This document shows positions 45,306 to 53,504 of a stretch of 64,000 nt of DNA, piece by piece. The translations under genes were made by a program, and so were the position numbers. Each line of letters opens with the position of its first letter. Positions within the stretch are counted from its first letter, which is position 1. The stretch lies in the NCBI GenBank assembly GCA_910580105.1, contig CAJTWN010000008.1, positions 1 to 64,000 on the forward strand. Reading direction: 5' to 3'. The notes beneath the pieces are model-generated. The model was given only the letters and a program-made list of their open reading frames with translations, did no database searches and was not told the DNA's origin. This stretch comes from an uncultured Clostridia bacterium (GTDB taxonomy: Bacteria > Bacillota > Clostridia > Monoglobales > Monoglobaceae).

Positions 45306-45511
45306 TTGTTTTTCTTGCGGGGAAGTTTATGTTCACTTCCATCAACCTCCACAATCCGGACATTTTCCAGCTGAGAACGCAGACTGCTCCGAAACGCTGC
45401 AATATATTCTGCCCGCAGTTCTGCCCGTTCCTTTTCTTCTTCGGGCGTCAGTCCCTCTCCTTTTGCTTTTTTTGCCAAAGCATTGATACGGTCTATTTTA
45501 TTTTGTTCCAT
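45302..45511 (-). CDS. DUF896 (YnzC/YmzA-like) small protein
   Basis: The 69-aa helical protein with NKIDRINALAKKAK, LTPEEEKERAELR and EYIAAFR matches DUF896, whose B. subtilis member YnzC forms a helical hairpin of unknown function. GGAGAAGAA precedes the ATG. The stop overlaps the start of the radical SAM gene. Confidence 0.9.
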   Translation of the reverse strand: MEQNKIDRINALAKKAKGEGLTPEEEKERAELRAEYIAAFRSSLRSQLENVRIVEVDGSEHKLPRKKNK

Positions 45512-45629
45512 TCTTCTTCTCCTTTACTTCTTCAAATCCATATTATACATTATACCGTGTTTTACTTTAATTGTAAAGAAAGGAATATTGATTCTGTTCT
45601 GCACACGCTCAATTCAAAATAACATTAAA

Positions 45630-45656
45630 AACAGGTACCTGTAAAAAGTACCTGTT
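45630..45656 (-). terminator. Terminator of galE
   Basis: A perfect 9-bp stem AACAGGTAC/GTACCTGTT with a 9-nt loop lies about 50 nt past the stop. TTTTTAATG follows on the minus strand. Confidence 0.8.
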
Positions 45657-45704
45657 CATAAATAATTATAATCAAATAAATTTATGATTCGTTGCCGCAA
45701 CTCT

Positions 45705-46691
45705 TTATTCTTCAAAGCCATTCGGGTGACTTTTGTGCCATTCCCAAGCAGAACGAATAATCGTTGCCAAGTCATGATACTGTGGCTTCCAGCCCAGTTC
45801 TTTTTTCGCTTTATCCGAAGACGCAACCAATACTGCCGGATCACCTGCACGGCGCGGTGCAATTTTTGCAGGAATATCAATTCCGGTCACTTTACGGGCC
45901 AGTTCCACAACCTCTTTTACCGAAAATCCATTGCCGTTTCCAAGATTATAGACAGCACTTTTCCCATCTTTACGCATCTTTTCCAATGCAAGCACATGGG
46001 CATCCGCAAGGTCAGTAACATGGATATAGTCACGAATACAAGTGCCATCCGGTGTCGGATAATCATCGCCAAAAATCTGTACACATTCCCGTTGTCCAAG
46101 TGCCGCCTGCAAAACAATTGGAATTAAGTGACTTTCCGGCTGATGGTCTTCTCCTATTTTACCGCTCATATGTGCTCCGGCAGCATTAAAATACCGAAGC
46201 GCCGTATATTTTATCCCATAGGCATTGGCAAACCATTTCAGCGCCTTTTCCACCGATAGTTTCGTTTCACCATAGGGATTGGTCGGCTCGGTAGGATCGG
46301 TTTCCATAATCGGAATATTTCTCGGTTCACCATAAGTAGCCGCGGTAGAGGAAAAGACAATCTTATCCACACCATATTCCTGCATTTTTGTAATCAGGCA
46401 TAAAGTCGAAACCACATTGTTATTGTAATACATCAAAGGTTCCGTTACACTTTCACCCACCTGAGAATCAGCCGCAAACTGGATCACGGATTCAATCTCA
46501 TTTTCCTGAAAAACCCGATCCATAAACTCGTTGTCTCTAAGATCTCCAATCATCAGCTTGCCGCCAAGCACTGCATCCTTATGTCCTTTTTGCAGATTGT
46601 CAACAACAACAACCTCCTCGCCTCTGTCCAACAATTCTGCCACCGTATGACTTCCTATATATCCTGCACCACCGCAAACCAAAACTGCCAT
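45705..46691 (-). CDS. galE: UDP-glucose 4-epimerase
   Basis: GalE interconverts UDP-glucose and UDP-galactose with bound NAD. The 328-aa SDR protein has the N-terminal NAD motif GGAGYIGSH, SSTAATYGEP with the catalytic Ser/Thr, and the YxxxK pair in NPYGETKLSVEK (about residue 147). The ATG is behind AAAGGAGGTATCATC. It is a single gene with its own promoter and terminator. Confidence 0.95.
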   Translation of the reverse strand: MAVLVCGGAGYIGSHTVAELLDRGEEVVVVDNLQKGHKDAVLGGKLMIGDLRDNEFMDRVFQENEIESVIQFAADSQVGESVTEPLMYYNNNVVSTLCLITKMQEYGVDKIVFSSTAATYGEPRNIPIMETDPTEPTNPYGETKLSVEKALKWFANAYGIKYTALRYFNAAGAHMSGKIGEDHQPESHLIPIVLQAALGQRECVQIFGDDYPTPDGTCIRDYIHVTDLADAHVLALEKMRKDGKSAVYNLGNGNGFSVKEVVELARKVTGIDIPAKIAPRRAGDPAVLVASSDKAKKELGWKPQYHDLATIIRSAWEWHKSHPNGFEE

Positions 46692-46721
46692 GATGATACC
46701 TCCTTTACGATTTCTATAAAC

Positions 46722-46750
46722 AGTCTACACCATTCGATAAGCTGCGTCAA
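46722..46750 (-). promoter_or_regulatory. Promoter of galE
   Basis: On the minus strand TTGACG (46750–46745), a 17-bp spacer and TAGACT (46727–46722) precede a short leader. Confidence 0.65.
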
Positions 46751-46810
46751 TAAGAATTTTTCACCTTTTTCATCCCAAAATTTTCACATCTCTTCCTATC
46801 TATCTTATGT

Positions 46811-46840
46811 AAAAAAGGAAGTGTGCAATGCACACCTCCT
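46811..46840 (-). terminator. Terminator of pnp
   Basis: Stem AGGAGGTGTGCA/TGCACACTTCCT with one mismatch, followed on the minus strand by TTTTTTACAT, lies a few bases past the pnp stop. Confidence 0.8.
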
Positions 46841-46846
46841 ATGATA

Positions 46847-48943
46847 TTAATTTTCGTCTTCAACAATACGGCGCAGGTTAATTCTGCCTTTATCATCAAT
46901 TTCGATGACCTCCACCTTTACAGTATCGCCTTCTTTAACCACATCTGTAACCTTTTCCACTCTTCCCTTTGCCAGCTTTGAAATATGAATCAAGCCGTCC
47001 TTACCGGGAAGAATTTCAACAAATGCACCAAAATCCATAATTCTGACAACTTTGCCAACATAAATTTCACCGGCTTCCGGCTCTTTTACAATTGCCTGAA
47101 TCATTTCATATGCCTTTTCGCCCATTGCCGTATCAACTGCGGCAATAAATACGCGCCCATCCTCTTCAATATCAATTTTCGCGCCGGTTTCTGCTATAAT
47201 TCCCTGAATAACTTTTCCACCGCTGCCAATTACATCTCTGATTTTATCTACCGGAATCGTCATATTGATGATCTTTGGCGCATAAGGGGAAATACTCTCT
47301 CTCGGTTCAGGAATTGCCTTAAGCATAACCTCATCCAGAATGTAATATCTTGCATTTTTGGTTTGTTCCAGCGCCGTTTTGATGATAGCCGGTGTTAAAC
47401 CGTCCACCTTTAAATCCATCTGGATTGCCGTTATTCCCTTCTTGGTACCACCGACTTTAAAGTCCATGTCCCCAAAAAAGTCTTCCAGTCCTTGAATATC
47501 CACCATGGTCATAAAGTTATCATCATCCTCAGGATCGGTAATAAGACCAACCGAAATACCTGCAACTGGTGCTTTAATTGGAACACCAGCATCCATGAGC
47601 GCAAGGGTACTGCCGCAGATACTTGCCTGAGAGGTTGAACCATTCGAACTTAATACCTCCGATACAAGGCGGATAGCATACGGGAATTCATCCTCACTGG
47701 GAAGAACCGGAACCAATGCACGTTCTGCCAATGCACCGTGACCAATTTCACGTCTGCCCGGACCTCTGGACGGACGGGTTTCACCAACACTGTAAGACGG
47801 GAAATTATAATGATGTAAATATCTTCTGTATTCTTCATTATCAAGTCCGTCAATAATTTTTGCATCGCCCAAAGGACCAAGCGTTGCAACTGTCAAAACC
47901 TGTGTCTGCCCTCTGGTAAAGAGACCGCTTCCGTGTGCTCTCGGAAGAAGTCCTACTTCAGAAGCAAGGGGACGAAGTTCCAGAATACCACGGCCGTCCA
48001 CCCTCTTTTTATCATACATCAGCCAGTTGCGGACAACCGTCTTCTGCAATTTATACAAGGCTTCATCAATCTGTTCTTTATATTCTTCCTGCGGATATTT
48101 CTCTTCAAAGTGGTTATAGACATCCTCATAAACCACCAAAAGACGTGCATCGCGCACAGTTTTGTCATCGGTATCCAGAGCTTCTTTCACCTGCTCTTCC
48201 GCATATGCACGAAGGTCAGCAAACAGCGCTTCATCGACAACCACATGCTCATATTCGAACTTTGGTTTTCCGATTTCATCCTGGATAATTTTGATAAATG
48301 CACAGAGTTTTTTAATCTCTTCATGTGCAAACATAATTGCCTCAAACATTTTATCTTCCGGCACTTCATTTGCTCCGGCTTCTATCATAACAACCTTTTT
48401 CTCACTGCCGGCAACGGTCAGATTAAGATCGCTCTTCTCGCGCTGTTCTTCGGTTGGGTTGATCACCAGCTCTCCGTCAATCATGCCAACATAAACTGCT
48501 GCAATCGGGCCGTTAAAGGGAATATCCGAAACAGATACGGCCACAGAAGATCCAATCATTGCACAGAATTCCGGTGCGTTGTCCTGCTCAACCGACAAAA
48601 CAGTAGAAACAATGGACACGTCATTTCTGAGATCTTTTGGGAACAGAGGACGCATGGGACGGTCGATTACGCGAGCAGTCAGGATCGCGTTTTCTGAAGG
48701 ACGTCCCTCTCTTCTGGTAAAACCGCCGGGAATTTTCCCTACCGCATACATTCTCTCTTCATAATCAATACTAAGCGGGAAAAAGTCAATCCCTTCCCGT
48801 GGTTTATCTGACGCTGTCGCCGTTGTCACAACAACGGTATCACCATAGCGAACCAAAACGGCCCCATTGGCAAGACCTGCAACCTTACCAAACTCAAATG
48901 ACAGCTTTCTGCCCGCAACTTCTGTCTCATAAATTTTTGACAT
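46847..48943 (-). CDS. pnp: Polyribonucleotide nucleotidyltransferase (PNPase)
   Basis: PNPase degrades RNA 3'–5' by phosphorolysis. The 698-aa protein has two RNase PH domains (about 1–215 and 305–530) joined by a helical domain. A KH domain follows (IPVDKIRDVIGSGGKVI, about 560), and a C-terminal S1 domain (VGKVVRIMDFGAFVEILPGKDG, about 625–690) ends it. It follows rpsO, the common order, and its ribosome site AAGGAGG sits right behind a long leader hairpin. Confidence 0.97.
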   Translation of the reverse strand: MSKIYETEVAGRKLSFEFGKVAGLANGAVLVRYGDTVVVTTATASDKPREGIDFFPLSIDYEERMYAVGKIPGGFTRREGRPSENAILTARVIDRPMRPLFPKDLRNDVSIVSTVLSVEQDNAPEFCAMIGSSVAVSVSDIPFNGPIAAVYVGMIDGELVINPTEEQREKSDLNLTVAGSEKKVVMIEAGANEVPEDKMFEAIMFAHEEIKKLCAFIKIIQDEIGKPKFEYEHVVVDEALFADLRAYAEEQVKEALDTDDKTVRDARLLVVYEDVYNHFEEKYPQEEYKEQIDEALYKLQKTVVRNWLMYDKKRVDGRGILELRPLASEVGLLPRAHGSGLFTRGQTQVLTVATLGPLGDAKIIDGLDNEEYRRYLHHYNFPSYSVGETRPSRGPGRREIGHGALAERALVPVLPSEDEFPYAIRLVSEVLSSNGSTSQASICGSTLALMDAGVPIKAPVAGISVGLITDPEDDDNFMTMVDIQGLEDFFGDMDFKVGGTKKGITAIQMDLKVDGLTPAIIKTALEQTKNARYYILDEVMLKAIPEPRESISPYAPKIINMTIPVDKIRDVIGSGGKVIQGIIAETGAKIDIEEDGRVFIAAVDTAMGEKAYEMIQAIVKEPEAGEIYVGKVVRIMDFGAFVEILPGKDGLIHISKLAKGRVEKVTDVVKEGDTVKVEVIEIDDKGRINLRRIVEDEN

Positions 48944-48966
48944 ATTTTTATCCTCCTTATTATTTT

Positions 48967-49044
48967 ATAAAGGGCGGGCTTAGCACTTAAAAAGAGGTAT
49001 CATCAAAATACATCTTTTTAACTGCTAAAATCCATACCCTTTAT
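48967..49044 (-). promoter_or_regulatory. Long hairpin in the pnp leader
   Basis: A stacked stem closes the stretch between the rpsO terminator and the pnp ribosome site. ATAAAGGG (48967–48974) pairs with CCCTTTAT (49037–49044), AGCA (48982–48985) with TGCT (49023–49026), and TAAAAAGA (48988–48995) with TCTTTTTA (49013–49020). GTAT (48997–49000) pairs with ATAC (49008–49011), with a loop of about 7 nt. In E. coli pnp, a leader hairpin cut by RNase III mediates autoregulation. This could be an analogue, but only the structure is seen. Confidence 0.6.
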
Positions 49045-49060
49045 TTGCGAATAGTACAAA

Positions 49061-49090
49061 GGGCAACCTATAAAAACACATAGGCTGCCC
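49061..49090 (-). terminator. Hairpin after rpsO, terminator-like
   Basis: GGGCAACCTAT pairs with ATAGGCTGCCC (one mismatch, 8-nt loop) just past the rpsO stop. The minus-strand tail TTTGTACT is weak, so partial read-through into pnp is likely, as no separate pnp promoter was seen. Confidence 0.6.
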
Positions 49091-49097
49091 ACATTTT

Positions 49098-49361
49098 TTA
49101 GTGTCTCAAACCGATCTTCTCAACGATTGCACGATACCGGTTAATATCCTTTTTCGCGAGATAGTTAAGAAAATTACGTCTTACACCGACCATTTTAAGA
49201 AGACCTCTTCTGGAGTGATGGTCTTTCTTATGGGTTTTAAGATGTTCGTTCAGATGATCAATTCTGTAAGAAAGAAGTGCAATCTGTACTTCCGGAGAAC
49301 CTGTATCTCCTTCGTGTGTTGCATACTTCGCAATGATCTCCTGCTTAATGTCCTTATCCAT
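49098..49361 (-). CDS. rpsO: 30S ribosomal protein S15
   Basis: S15 binds 16S rRNA early in small-subunit assembly. The 87-aa sequence has the conserved GDTGSPEVQIALLS, HLKTHKKDHHSRRGLL and NRYRAIVEKIGLRH blocks. Start at 49361 is set by GGAGGTGAAAGAT; a five-codon longer frame has no site. pnp follows. Confidence 0.97.
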   Translation of the reverse strand: MDKDIKQEIIAKYATHEGDTGSPEVQIALLSYRIDHLNEHLKTHKKDHHSRRGLLKMVGVRRNFLNYLAKKDINRYRAIVEKIGLRH

Positions 49362-49369
49362 ATCTTTCA

Positions 49370-49449
49370 CCTCCATAACATATTACCCCCATACAGCTTG
49401 GTAGTAGGCGGTGAATCCTCAGCCCCACAACCTAAGCCATAGGTTGCCA
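49370..49449 (-). promoter_or_regulatory. rpsO leader with hairpin, possible S15 autoregulatory site
   Basis: The roughly 85-nt leader contains a perfect 7-bp stem CAACCTA/TAGGTTG with a 5-nt loop (about 49427–49446), followed by a G-rich stretch and a second possible stem before the ribosome site. S15 mRNAs carry autoregulatory leaders in several lineages, with different structures. The role here is inferred from position alone. Confidence 0.4.
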
Positions 49450-49455
49450 ACGGAT

Positions 49456-49484
49456 ATATTATCACAAATCCTATAAAGTGTCAA
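49456..49484 (-). promoter_or_regulatory. Promoter of rpsO–pnp
   Basis: On the minus strand TTGACA (49484–49479), a 17-bp spacer and TAATAT (49461–49456). Beyond it, 49485–49678 holds no gene that I can see. Confidence 0.75.
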
Positions 49485-49678
49485 GGAAAAAATTCCAGGC
49501 CGCTGCCGAAAAATTTTGTAAAATCTTCTCTGAAGCATACCTTTATACTTTTTTAAAACAACCAGAAGAAGCAAAACTTTGCCGCCTGCTTCCGTCCTAT
49601 CTGTCTTATTATAAAATACCCAACAATCTGTTTTTTACACATACAACGTAAACCACATCATAAAAATTCATAGATAGG

Positions 49679-49707
49679 TTGCAGAAGTCCACACAATGTG
49701 CTATACT
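49679..49707 (+). promoter_or_regulatory. Promoter of the membrane zinc-ribbon gene
   Basis: TTGCAG (49679–49684), a 17-bp spacer and TATACT (49702–49707) lie just upstream of the AGGAGG ribosome site. Confidence 0.65.
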
Positions 49708-49734
49708 GGATTTACTTAAGAAAGGAGGGATATA

Positions 49735-50175
49735 ATGTTAAACCAAAAAAGAAGCAGAATATATAAAATCTGGGCGCTTATTACTGCAATCATCTTCTTT
49801 GCCGGCGGAATTATACTGGGTTTTGTATTCAAAACAACAGAATACACAGGCAGCGGTCTGTTTAGCACCCCAATGGCAGAACAGCATTTTAACTGGTCGC
49901 TGATGTTTATACTCTGGTTTAGCGCCATTTTACCGGTGTTGTCCCTATACGCAATCTATATCCACCTGGACAATCAGGAACAAATGCTTGTTTATTTAAA
50001 ATCCATTTGCCCGGCAGAAATACCAACGGCCGCATATCATCCTGCCAGCAAGCACATTTCCACACAGCAGGCACCGTCCAATACCGTTTGGCAGTGTAAA
50101 ATCTGCGGAACAGAAAATACTGCGGATTCAACTGTATGCAGTAAGTGCGGCTGGAGTGCGCAACCGGAAAAATAA
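49735..50175 (+). CDS. Two-TM membrane protein with C-terminal zinc ribbon
   Basis: The 146-aa protein has two transmembrane helices (about residues 11–31 and 53–74), a linker rich in Pro, Ser and Gln, and a zinc ribbon WQCKICGTENTADSTVCSKCGW (CX2C…CX2C, about 119–140). AAAGGAGGGATATA precedes the ATG. The layout recalls small bacterial membrane proteins with a cytoplasmic zinc ribbon, but no function is known to me. It is monocistronic, ending in a long hairpin. Confidence 0.8.
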   Translation: MLNQKRSRIYKIWALITAIIFFAGGIILGFVFKTTEYTGSGLFSTPMAEQHFNWSLMFILWFSAILPVLSLYAIYIHLDNQEQMLVYLKSICPAEIPTAAYHPASKHISTQQAPSNTVWQCKICGTENTADSTVCSKCGWSAQPEK

Positions 50176-50190
50176 TGTAAATACTACTAT

Positions 50191-50240
50191 TATCCAAATA
50201 GAAAAGGACTGCTGCCACGCGGTCTTTTTCTATTTGGATA
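50191..50240. terminator. Long hairpin terminator
   Basis: A 19-bp nearly perfect stem (50191–50209 with 50222–50240) contains TCTTTTTCTA on its descending arm. It separates the converging zinc-ribbon and two-TM genes. Confidence 0.7.
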
Positions 50241-50297
50241 ACACAGTTTATATAAATACCGTTAATCTTCGCGCCTGATTCTCTATACATTCATATT

Positions 50298-50840
50298 TCA
50301 CTGCTCTATATGCACAGAAATATAATTATTCACTTCATTAGCTTTTACCATATAGACATAACGAAAATCTTTCTCCAATCGTACGCACATTTCATCTATT
50401 TCCAGTATCTCCTTTTTGTAACGTCTGTACTGTACACAAAACAAAAGGATGCTCACTCCGCTCAAAAATAAAAACACTGCACTGACATACCATGGCAACC
50501 TATAAAAACTAATTCCTGCACCCAATACCGCAAAAATACTTCCCAATACAATATACCGCACCTGATATATTTTCATTTTTTCAATACAGGCACAAATTTT
50601 GTTTACACGTCTGCCGCATTTAAACACTATATCTCTGTATTCATACAGTAATTTTCTGAATTCTTGCATCTCTTTCTGATTTTCTATATCAAATTTCTCA
50701 TTATTTTTTAAATGTTGAAACGCCGTATTATATATCAATTGATTATATTGATGATATTGTTCGGTAAAATCAATCATATATTTATCTTTTGCATCTTCTA
50801 TGTTTTTTATATTTCTTAAATACCATGAAAACTTATTCAT
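50298..50840 (-). CDS. Two-TM helical membrane protein of unknown function
   Basis: The 180-aa protein has a long hydrophilic helical N-terminal half (about residues 1–90), a transmembrane hairpin (IVLGSIFAVLGAGISFY and VSAVFLFLSGVSILLF, about 97–135) and a helical C-terminal tail. This resembles SLATT-type membrane proteins in outline, but I see no decisive motif. The start at 50840 follows GGAGGGAGGAAT. It is divergent from an XRE regulator across 118 bp, so it is a likely target of that regulator. Confidence 0.7.
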   Translation of the reverse strand: MNKFSWYLRNIKNIEDAKDKYMIDFTEQYHQYNQLIYNTAFQHLKNNEKFDIENQKEMQEFRKLLYEYRDIVFKCGRRVNKICACIEKMKIYQVRYIVLGSIFAVLGAGISFYRLPWYVSAVFLFLSGVSILLFCVQYRRYKKEILEIDEMCVRLEKDFRYVYMVKANEVNNYISVHIEQ

Positions 50841-50860
50841 ATTCCTCCCTCCTTTATATA

Positions 50861-50889
50861 ATTTTATCATGTCGTGTTAAGATTGTCAA
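50861..50889 (-). promoter_or_regulatory. Promoter of the two-TM membrane protein gene
   Basis: On the minus strand TTGACA (50889–50884), a 17-bp spacer and TAAAAT (50866–50861) lie 20 nt before the start codon. Confidence 0.7.
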
Positions 50890-50905
50890 TATTTATATGC
50901 AATTA

Positions 50906-50944
50906 TTGATAATTTTAATTCAATTGCTGTATATTAAAATATAC
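50906..50944 (+). promoter_or_regulatory. Promoter and palindromic operator of the XRE gene
   Basis: TTGATA (50906–50911), an 18-bp spacer and TATATT (50930–50935) form a promoter whose -10 box lies inside a perfect 16-bp palindrome, GTATATTAAAATATAC (50929–50944). A site overlapping its own -10 box is typical of autorepression by XRE proteins. Confidence 0.5.
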
Positions 50945-50958
50945 ACAGAGGTGATCAT

Positions 50959-51252
50959 ATGAATAGATTTTACAATCGTCTGCGGGAACTTAGAGAACGC
51001 GAAAGCATCAGTCAAAATGCACTTGCAAACACGCTTGGAATTACACGTGCTTCAGTAAATGCCTGGGAGATGGGTCTGAGCGCACCAAATGCACAATCAC
51101 TTGTTATGCTTGCAAAATATTTTAAAGTATCTATTGACTATCTGCTTGGTTTAGATAACAGCGAATACATTGACATAAGCGCACTTAATTCCACAGAAAA
51201 AGAACTTGTTTGTTCCATGATAAGATATTTGTCATCACTAAAAGAAAATTAA
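50959..51252 (+). CDS. XRE-family helix-turn-helix regulator
   Basis: The 97-aa protein is an HTH_3 domain (RLRELRERESISQNALANTLGITRASVNAWEMG at about residues 7–40) with the SIDYLLGLD ending and a short C-terminal tail that may dimerise. AGAGGTGATCAT precedes the ATG. It is divergent from the two-TM membrane gene and probably represses itself through the palindrome at 50929. Confidence 0.88.
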   Translation: MNRFYNRLRELRERESISQNALANTLGITRASVNAWEMGLSAPNAQSLVMLAKYFKVSIDYLLGLDNSEYIDISALNSTEKELVCSMIRYLSSLKEN

Positions 51253-51316
51253 AATAATATCATCAATCACCAGACACCAATAGCCGCATTGAACCTCCCT
51301 TTGCTTAAAATTATAA

Positions 51317-51610
51317 TAAGATAAATAAGTCCGGCATTTTTGCCGGACTTATCTTATTGTAAAACGAAAACCACCGTCCGTTCCGATAGGTTTAAAAAGA
51401 TTTCGCTATGCTAAATGCCCTATTATCCAAGCAAAGTGCGGAATCAAATTATATGGTATTTGGAAGCATATTTAATTTTAATGTGGAATAAACAGAAGAA
51501 ACCATTTCAATAGCACATAGGGCAAGCTTTTGAAATAAAAGTAATCCCATCTGCCTATAGGCTCGGCTGGTAAAAAACCATAAGAGAACAATACAAGCCG
51601 GCGGTCATAA
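51317..51610 (-). ncRNA. Copy B of the two-copy intergenic element
   Basis: This gene-free stretch between the XRE regulator and the ABC permease aligns on its minus strand to 6005–6300. It shares the same ordered blocks and the same block of more than 20 nt (about 51463–51485). A conserved GGCT…AAGCC outer stem encloses a GGT…ACC inner hairpin (about 51560–51598). Its end carries a 12-bp GC-rich hairpin at 51325–51352 with a T-rich minus-strand tail. No open frame is conserved between the copies. The strand is uncertain. Confidence 0.4.
51325..51352. terminator. GC-rich terminator after the XRE gene
   Basis: A perfect 12-bp stem ATAAGTCCGGCA/TGCCGGACTTAT with TTTT loop. The minus-strand tail is T-rich (TTATCTTATTATAATTTT), and on the plus strand it can end the XRE transcript. 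Confidence 0.8.
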
Positions 51611-51620
51611 TTGCCAATTT

Positions 51621-52256
51621 TTAAAAATCTTTATTGTTATAAATATGTACGGACCACAAATATCCCAATATCTGAACCAGAATACCGCCCGCTAAAGCAA
51701 ATATCCCCATCATCTGCGACCAATCCACCGCAGGCATAAAAGATAAAAGGAGTGGCAAGGTCCCAGCACCAGCGCCTATAAGAAAAACCATAATAATCAT
51801 CAAAATTACCCGGGCTTTTGTTGCATCAAACTTATAGCATATCAATATACTGACCGAAGTAAATAGAGAAGCAATAAAAAAGGAAACGGCAACCAAGGTA
51901 AAATCAATCCCAGCTGTCAGGTGCAAAACCGGTACGAAACGTTCTACTGCCATAAAGATTCCGAAAACAAGAAGAACCGCAGCAAACCCTAAATTCGAGA
52001 GAATAAATTTAGAGCAAATAACTGCCGACCGTTTCACCGGCAGAACTCCAATTAACATATTCGCACGAAACTTTTCATCATTTTGTAAAATACTGCCCGT
52101 CACAAGATAAGATACAAAAATTGCAATGGTCATAAAACCGCCGCTGTTTCCGAAACTTGTACTAAAAACAAAGGAAAAAATAATAATATAGGCAAACCAC
52201 CAAACAAATAGTTTTTTATTGGACATAAAATCCTTATATATCATTTTAAAGGTCAT
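51621..52256 (-). CDS. ABC-2 type transporter permease
   Basis: The 211-aa membrane protein has about six hydrophobic segments and the N-terminal MIYKDFMSNKKLFVWWF characteristic of small ABC-2 permeases in YtrA-regulated operons. It overlaps the 3' end of the ATPase gene by 11 bp, so it is the membrane partner. Such exporters are often induced by cell-wall-active compounds. The substrate is unknown. Confidence 0.85.
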   Translation of the reverse strand: MTFKMIYKDFMSNKKLFVWWFAYIIIFSFVFSTSFGNSGGFMTIAIFVSYLVTGSILQNDEKFRANMLIGVLPVKRSAVICSKFILSNLGFAAVLLVFGIFMAVERFVPVLHLTAGIDFTLVAVSFFIASLFTSVSILICYKFDATKARVILMIIMVFLIGAGAGTLPLLLSFMPAVDWSQMMGIFALAGGILVQILGYLWSVHIYNNKDF

Positions 52257-53109
52257 CGTTTTCTTCCCTCCTGATAAAGTATTTCATAATTTCTTCCACA
52301 TTAGGACGCTCGGTAACAAAATCATTAAACATTGGTTTATCCGATTTAGCAATCAATCCACTCACACCAAAACGGCCTTTTTCCATACCGATTAATTTTT
52401 GTGCCTGTGCCGAAGTTGCCTCCCCGCCCTTGGCCAGCAAATATTCATCCAGCAGTGTGTCCCTCGCCTGCTGCATCAGAATCCTTCCGTCTTCCATTAC
52501 TACAATATAATCTGCAATTTTATCAAGATCTGAGGTAATATGTGTAGATAATAAAATGGTTTTTGTTTCATCCTGCATTATGTTTGCAAACAAAGACAAA
52601 ATTTCATCACGTACCATTGGATCCAATCCCGCCGTCGGTTCATCTAATATAAACAAATCCGCCTGATGGGACAAAGCCGCCGCCAAATCCAACTTTACCC
52701 GCATTCCTTTTGACAACTCAGACACTTTTTTCTTTTCATCTATCCCAAAGGTTTGTAAATATTTTTGATATGTATCCGTATCCCAGTAACGATAGAGTTT
52801 TCCCAGCATCTTACCCACATCCCGAATACGCATATCGCCTGCATAACCATCCGGATCAAGCACAACACCTATCTTCTGCTTAATTTCAGCTCCCTGCTCT
52901 TGCATGGATTCCCCCATGACAGAAATTTCACCGTCATATCGAATCATTGAAAGTATCGCCTTCATCAGCGTTGTCTTTCCTGCGCCATTCCTCCCAACAA
53001 TTCCCGTTACATATCCCCGCGGAATTTCTAACTGCAAATTTTCCAGTGAAAAATTGTTATATACTTTTGTTAGATTTTTTATTGAAACTGCTGTGATCAT
53101 ATCTCTCAT
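52246..53109 (-). CDS. ABC transporter ATP-binding protein
   Basis: The 287-aa protein has Walker A GRNGAGKTT, the signature as ELSKGMRVKL (LSKGM replacing LSGGQ), Walker B DLFILDEPTAGLD and the H-loop LLSTHIT, followed by a C-terminal extension typical of ABC-2 exporter ATPases. ATG 53109 overlaps the gntR stop (ATGA) and follows AGGAGGAAGAAAG; the longer frame to 53130 is discounted. Confidence 0.93.
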   Translation of the reverse strand: MRDMITAVSIKNLTKVYNNFSLENLQLEIPRGYVTGIVGRNGAGKTTLMKAILSMIRYDGEISVMGESMQEQGAEIKQKIGVVLDPDGYAGDMRIRDVGKMLGKLYRYWDTDTYQKYLQTFGIDEKKKVSELSKGMRVKLDLAAALSHQADLFILDEPTAGLDPMVRDEILSLFANIMQDETKTILLSTHITSDLDKIADYIVVMEDGRILMQQARDTLLDEYLLAKGGEATSAQAQKLIGMEKGRFGVSGLIAKSDKPMFNDFVTERPNVEEIMKYFIRREENDDL

Positions 53110-53486
53110 CTTTCTTCCTCCTGATAACATGAAGTTAAAAGTGCTTGCACTTCCTCCTTCTTTACACCCATTAATTTTGCCAGCCGAACCGCCTCCTGCA
53201 AATGTTCCAGAACCTCCTTCTGTCTTGACTGCTCAGCAAAGCCTTTACTCACTGCCGCCACATAAGAACCTTTCCCTGCCCGACTGAAGATAAATCCTTC
53301 TTTCTCCAATTCTTCATAAGCCCTTTTGGTTGTTATCACACTGATTTTAAGCGCTGCGGCCAAACCGCGTATGGAAGGAAGCCCTTCCCCCTCCCGTAAT
53401 TCTCCGCTTAACACCGCTGCCTTTATTTGATTTACAATTTGTAAATAAATCGGGGCTTCTATTGTATTGGATATTACAATATGCAC
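53106..53486 (-). CDS. YtrA-type GntR-family regulator
   Basis: The 126-aa protein has an N-terminal GntR winged helix (PIYLQIVNQIKAAVLSGEL, LPSIRGLAAALKISVITTKRAYEELEKEGF) and a short C-terminal helical dimer domain. This places it in the YtrA subfamily, which represses adjacent ABC exporters. It starts with GTG behind AAAGGCGG. A perfect 19-bp inverted repeat over its own promoter indicates autoregulation of the whole three-gene operon. Confidence 0.92.
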   Translation of the reverse strand: MHIVISNTIEAPIYLQIVNQIKAAVLSGELREGEGLPSIRGLAAALKISVITTKRAYEELEKEGFIFSRAGKGSYVAAVSKGFAEQSRQKEVLEHLQEAVRLAKLMGVKKEEVQALLTSCYQEEER

Positions 53487-53504
53487 GTATACACCGCCTT
53501 TCTC

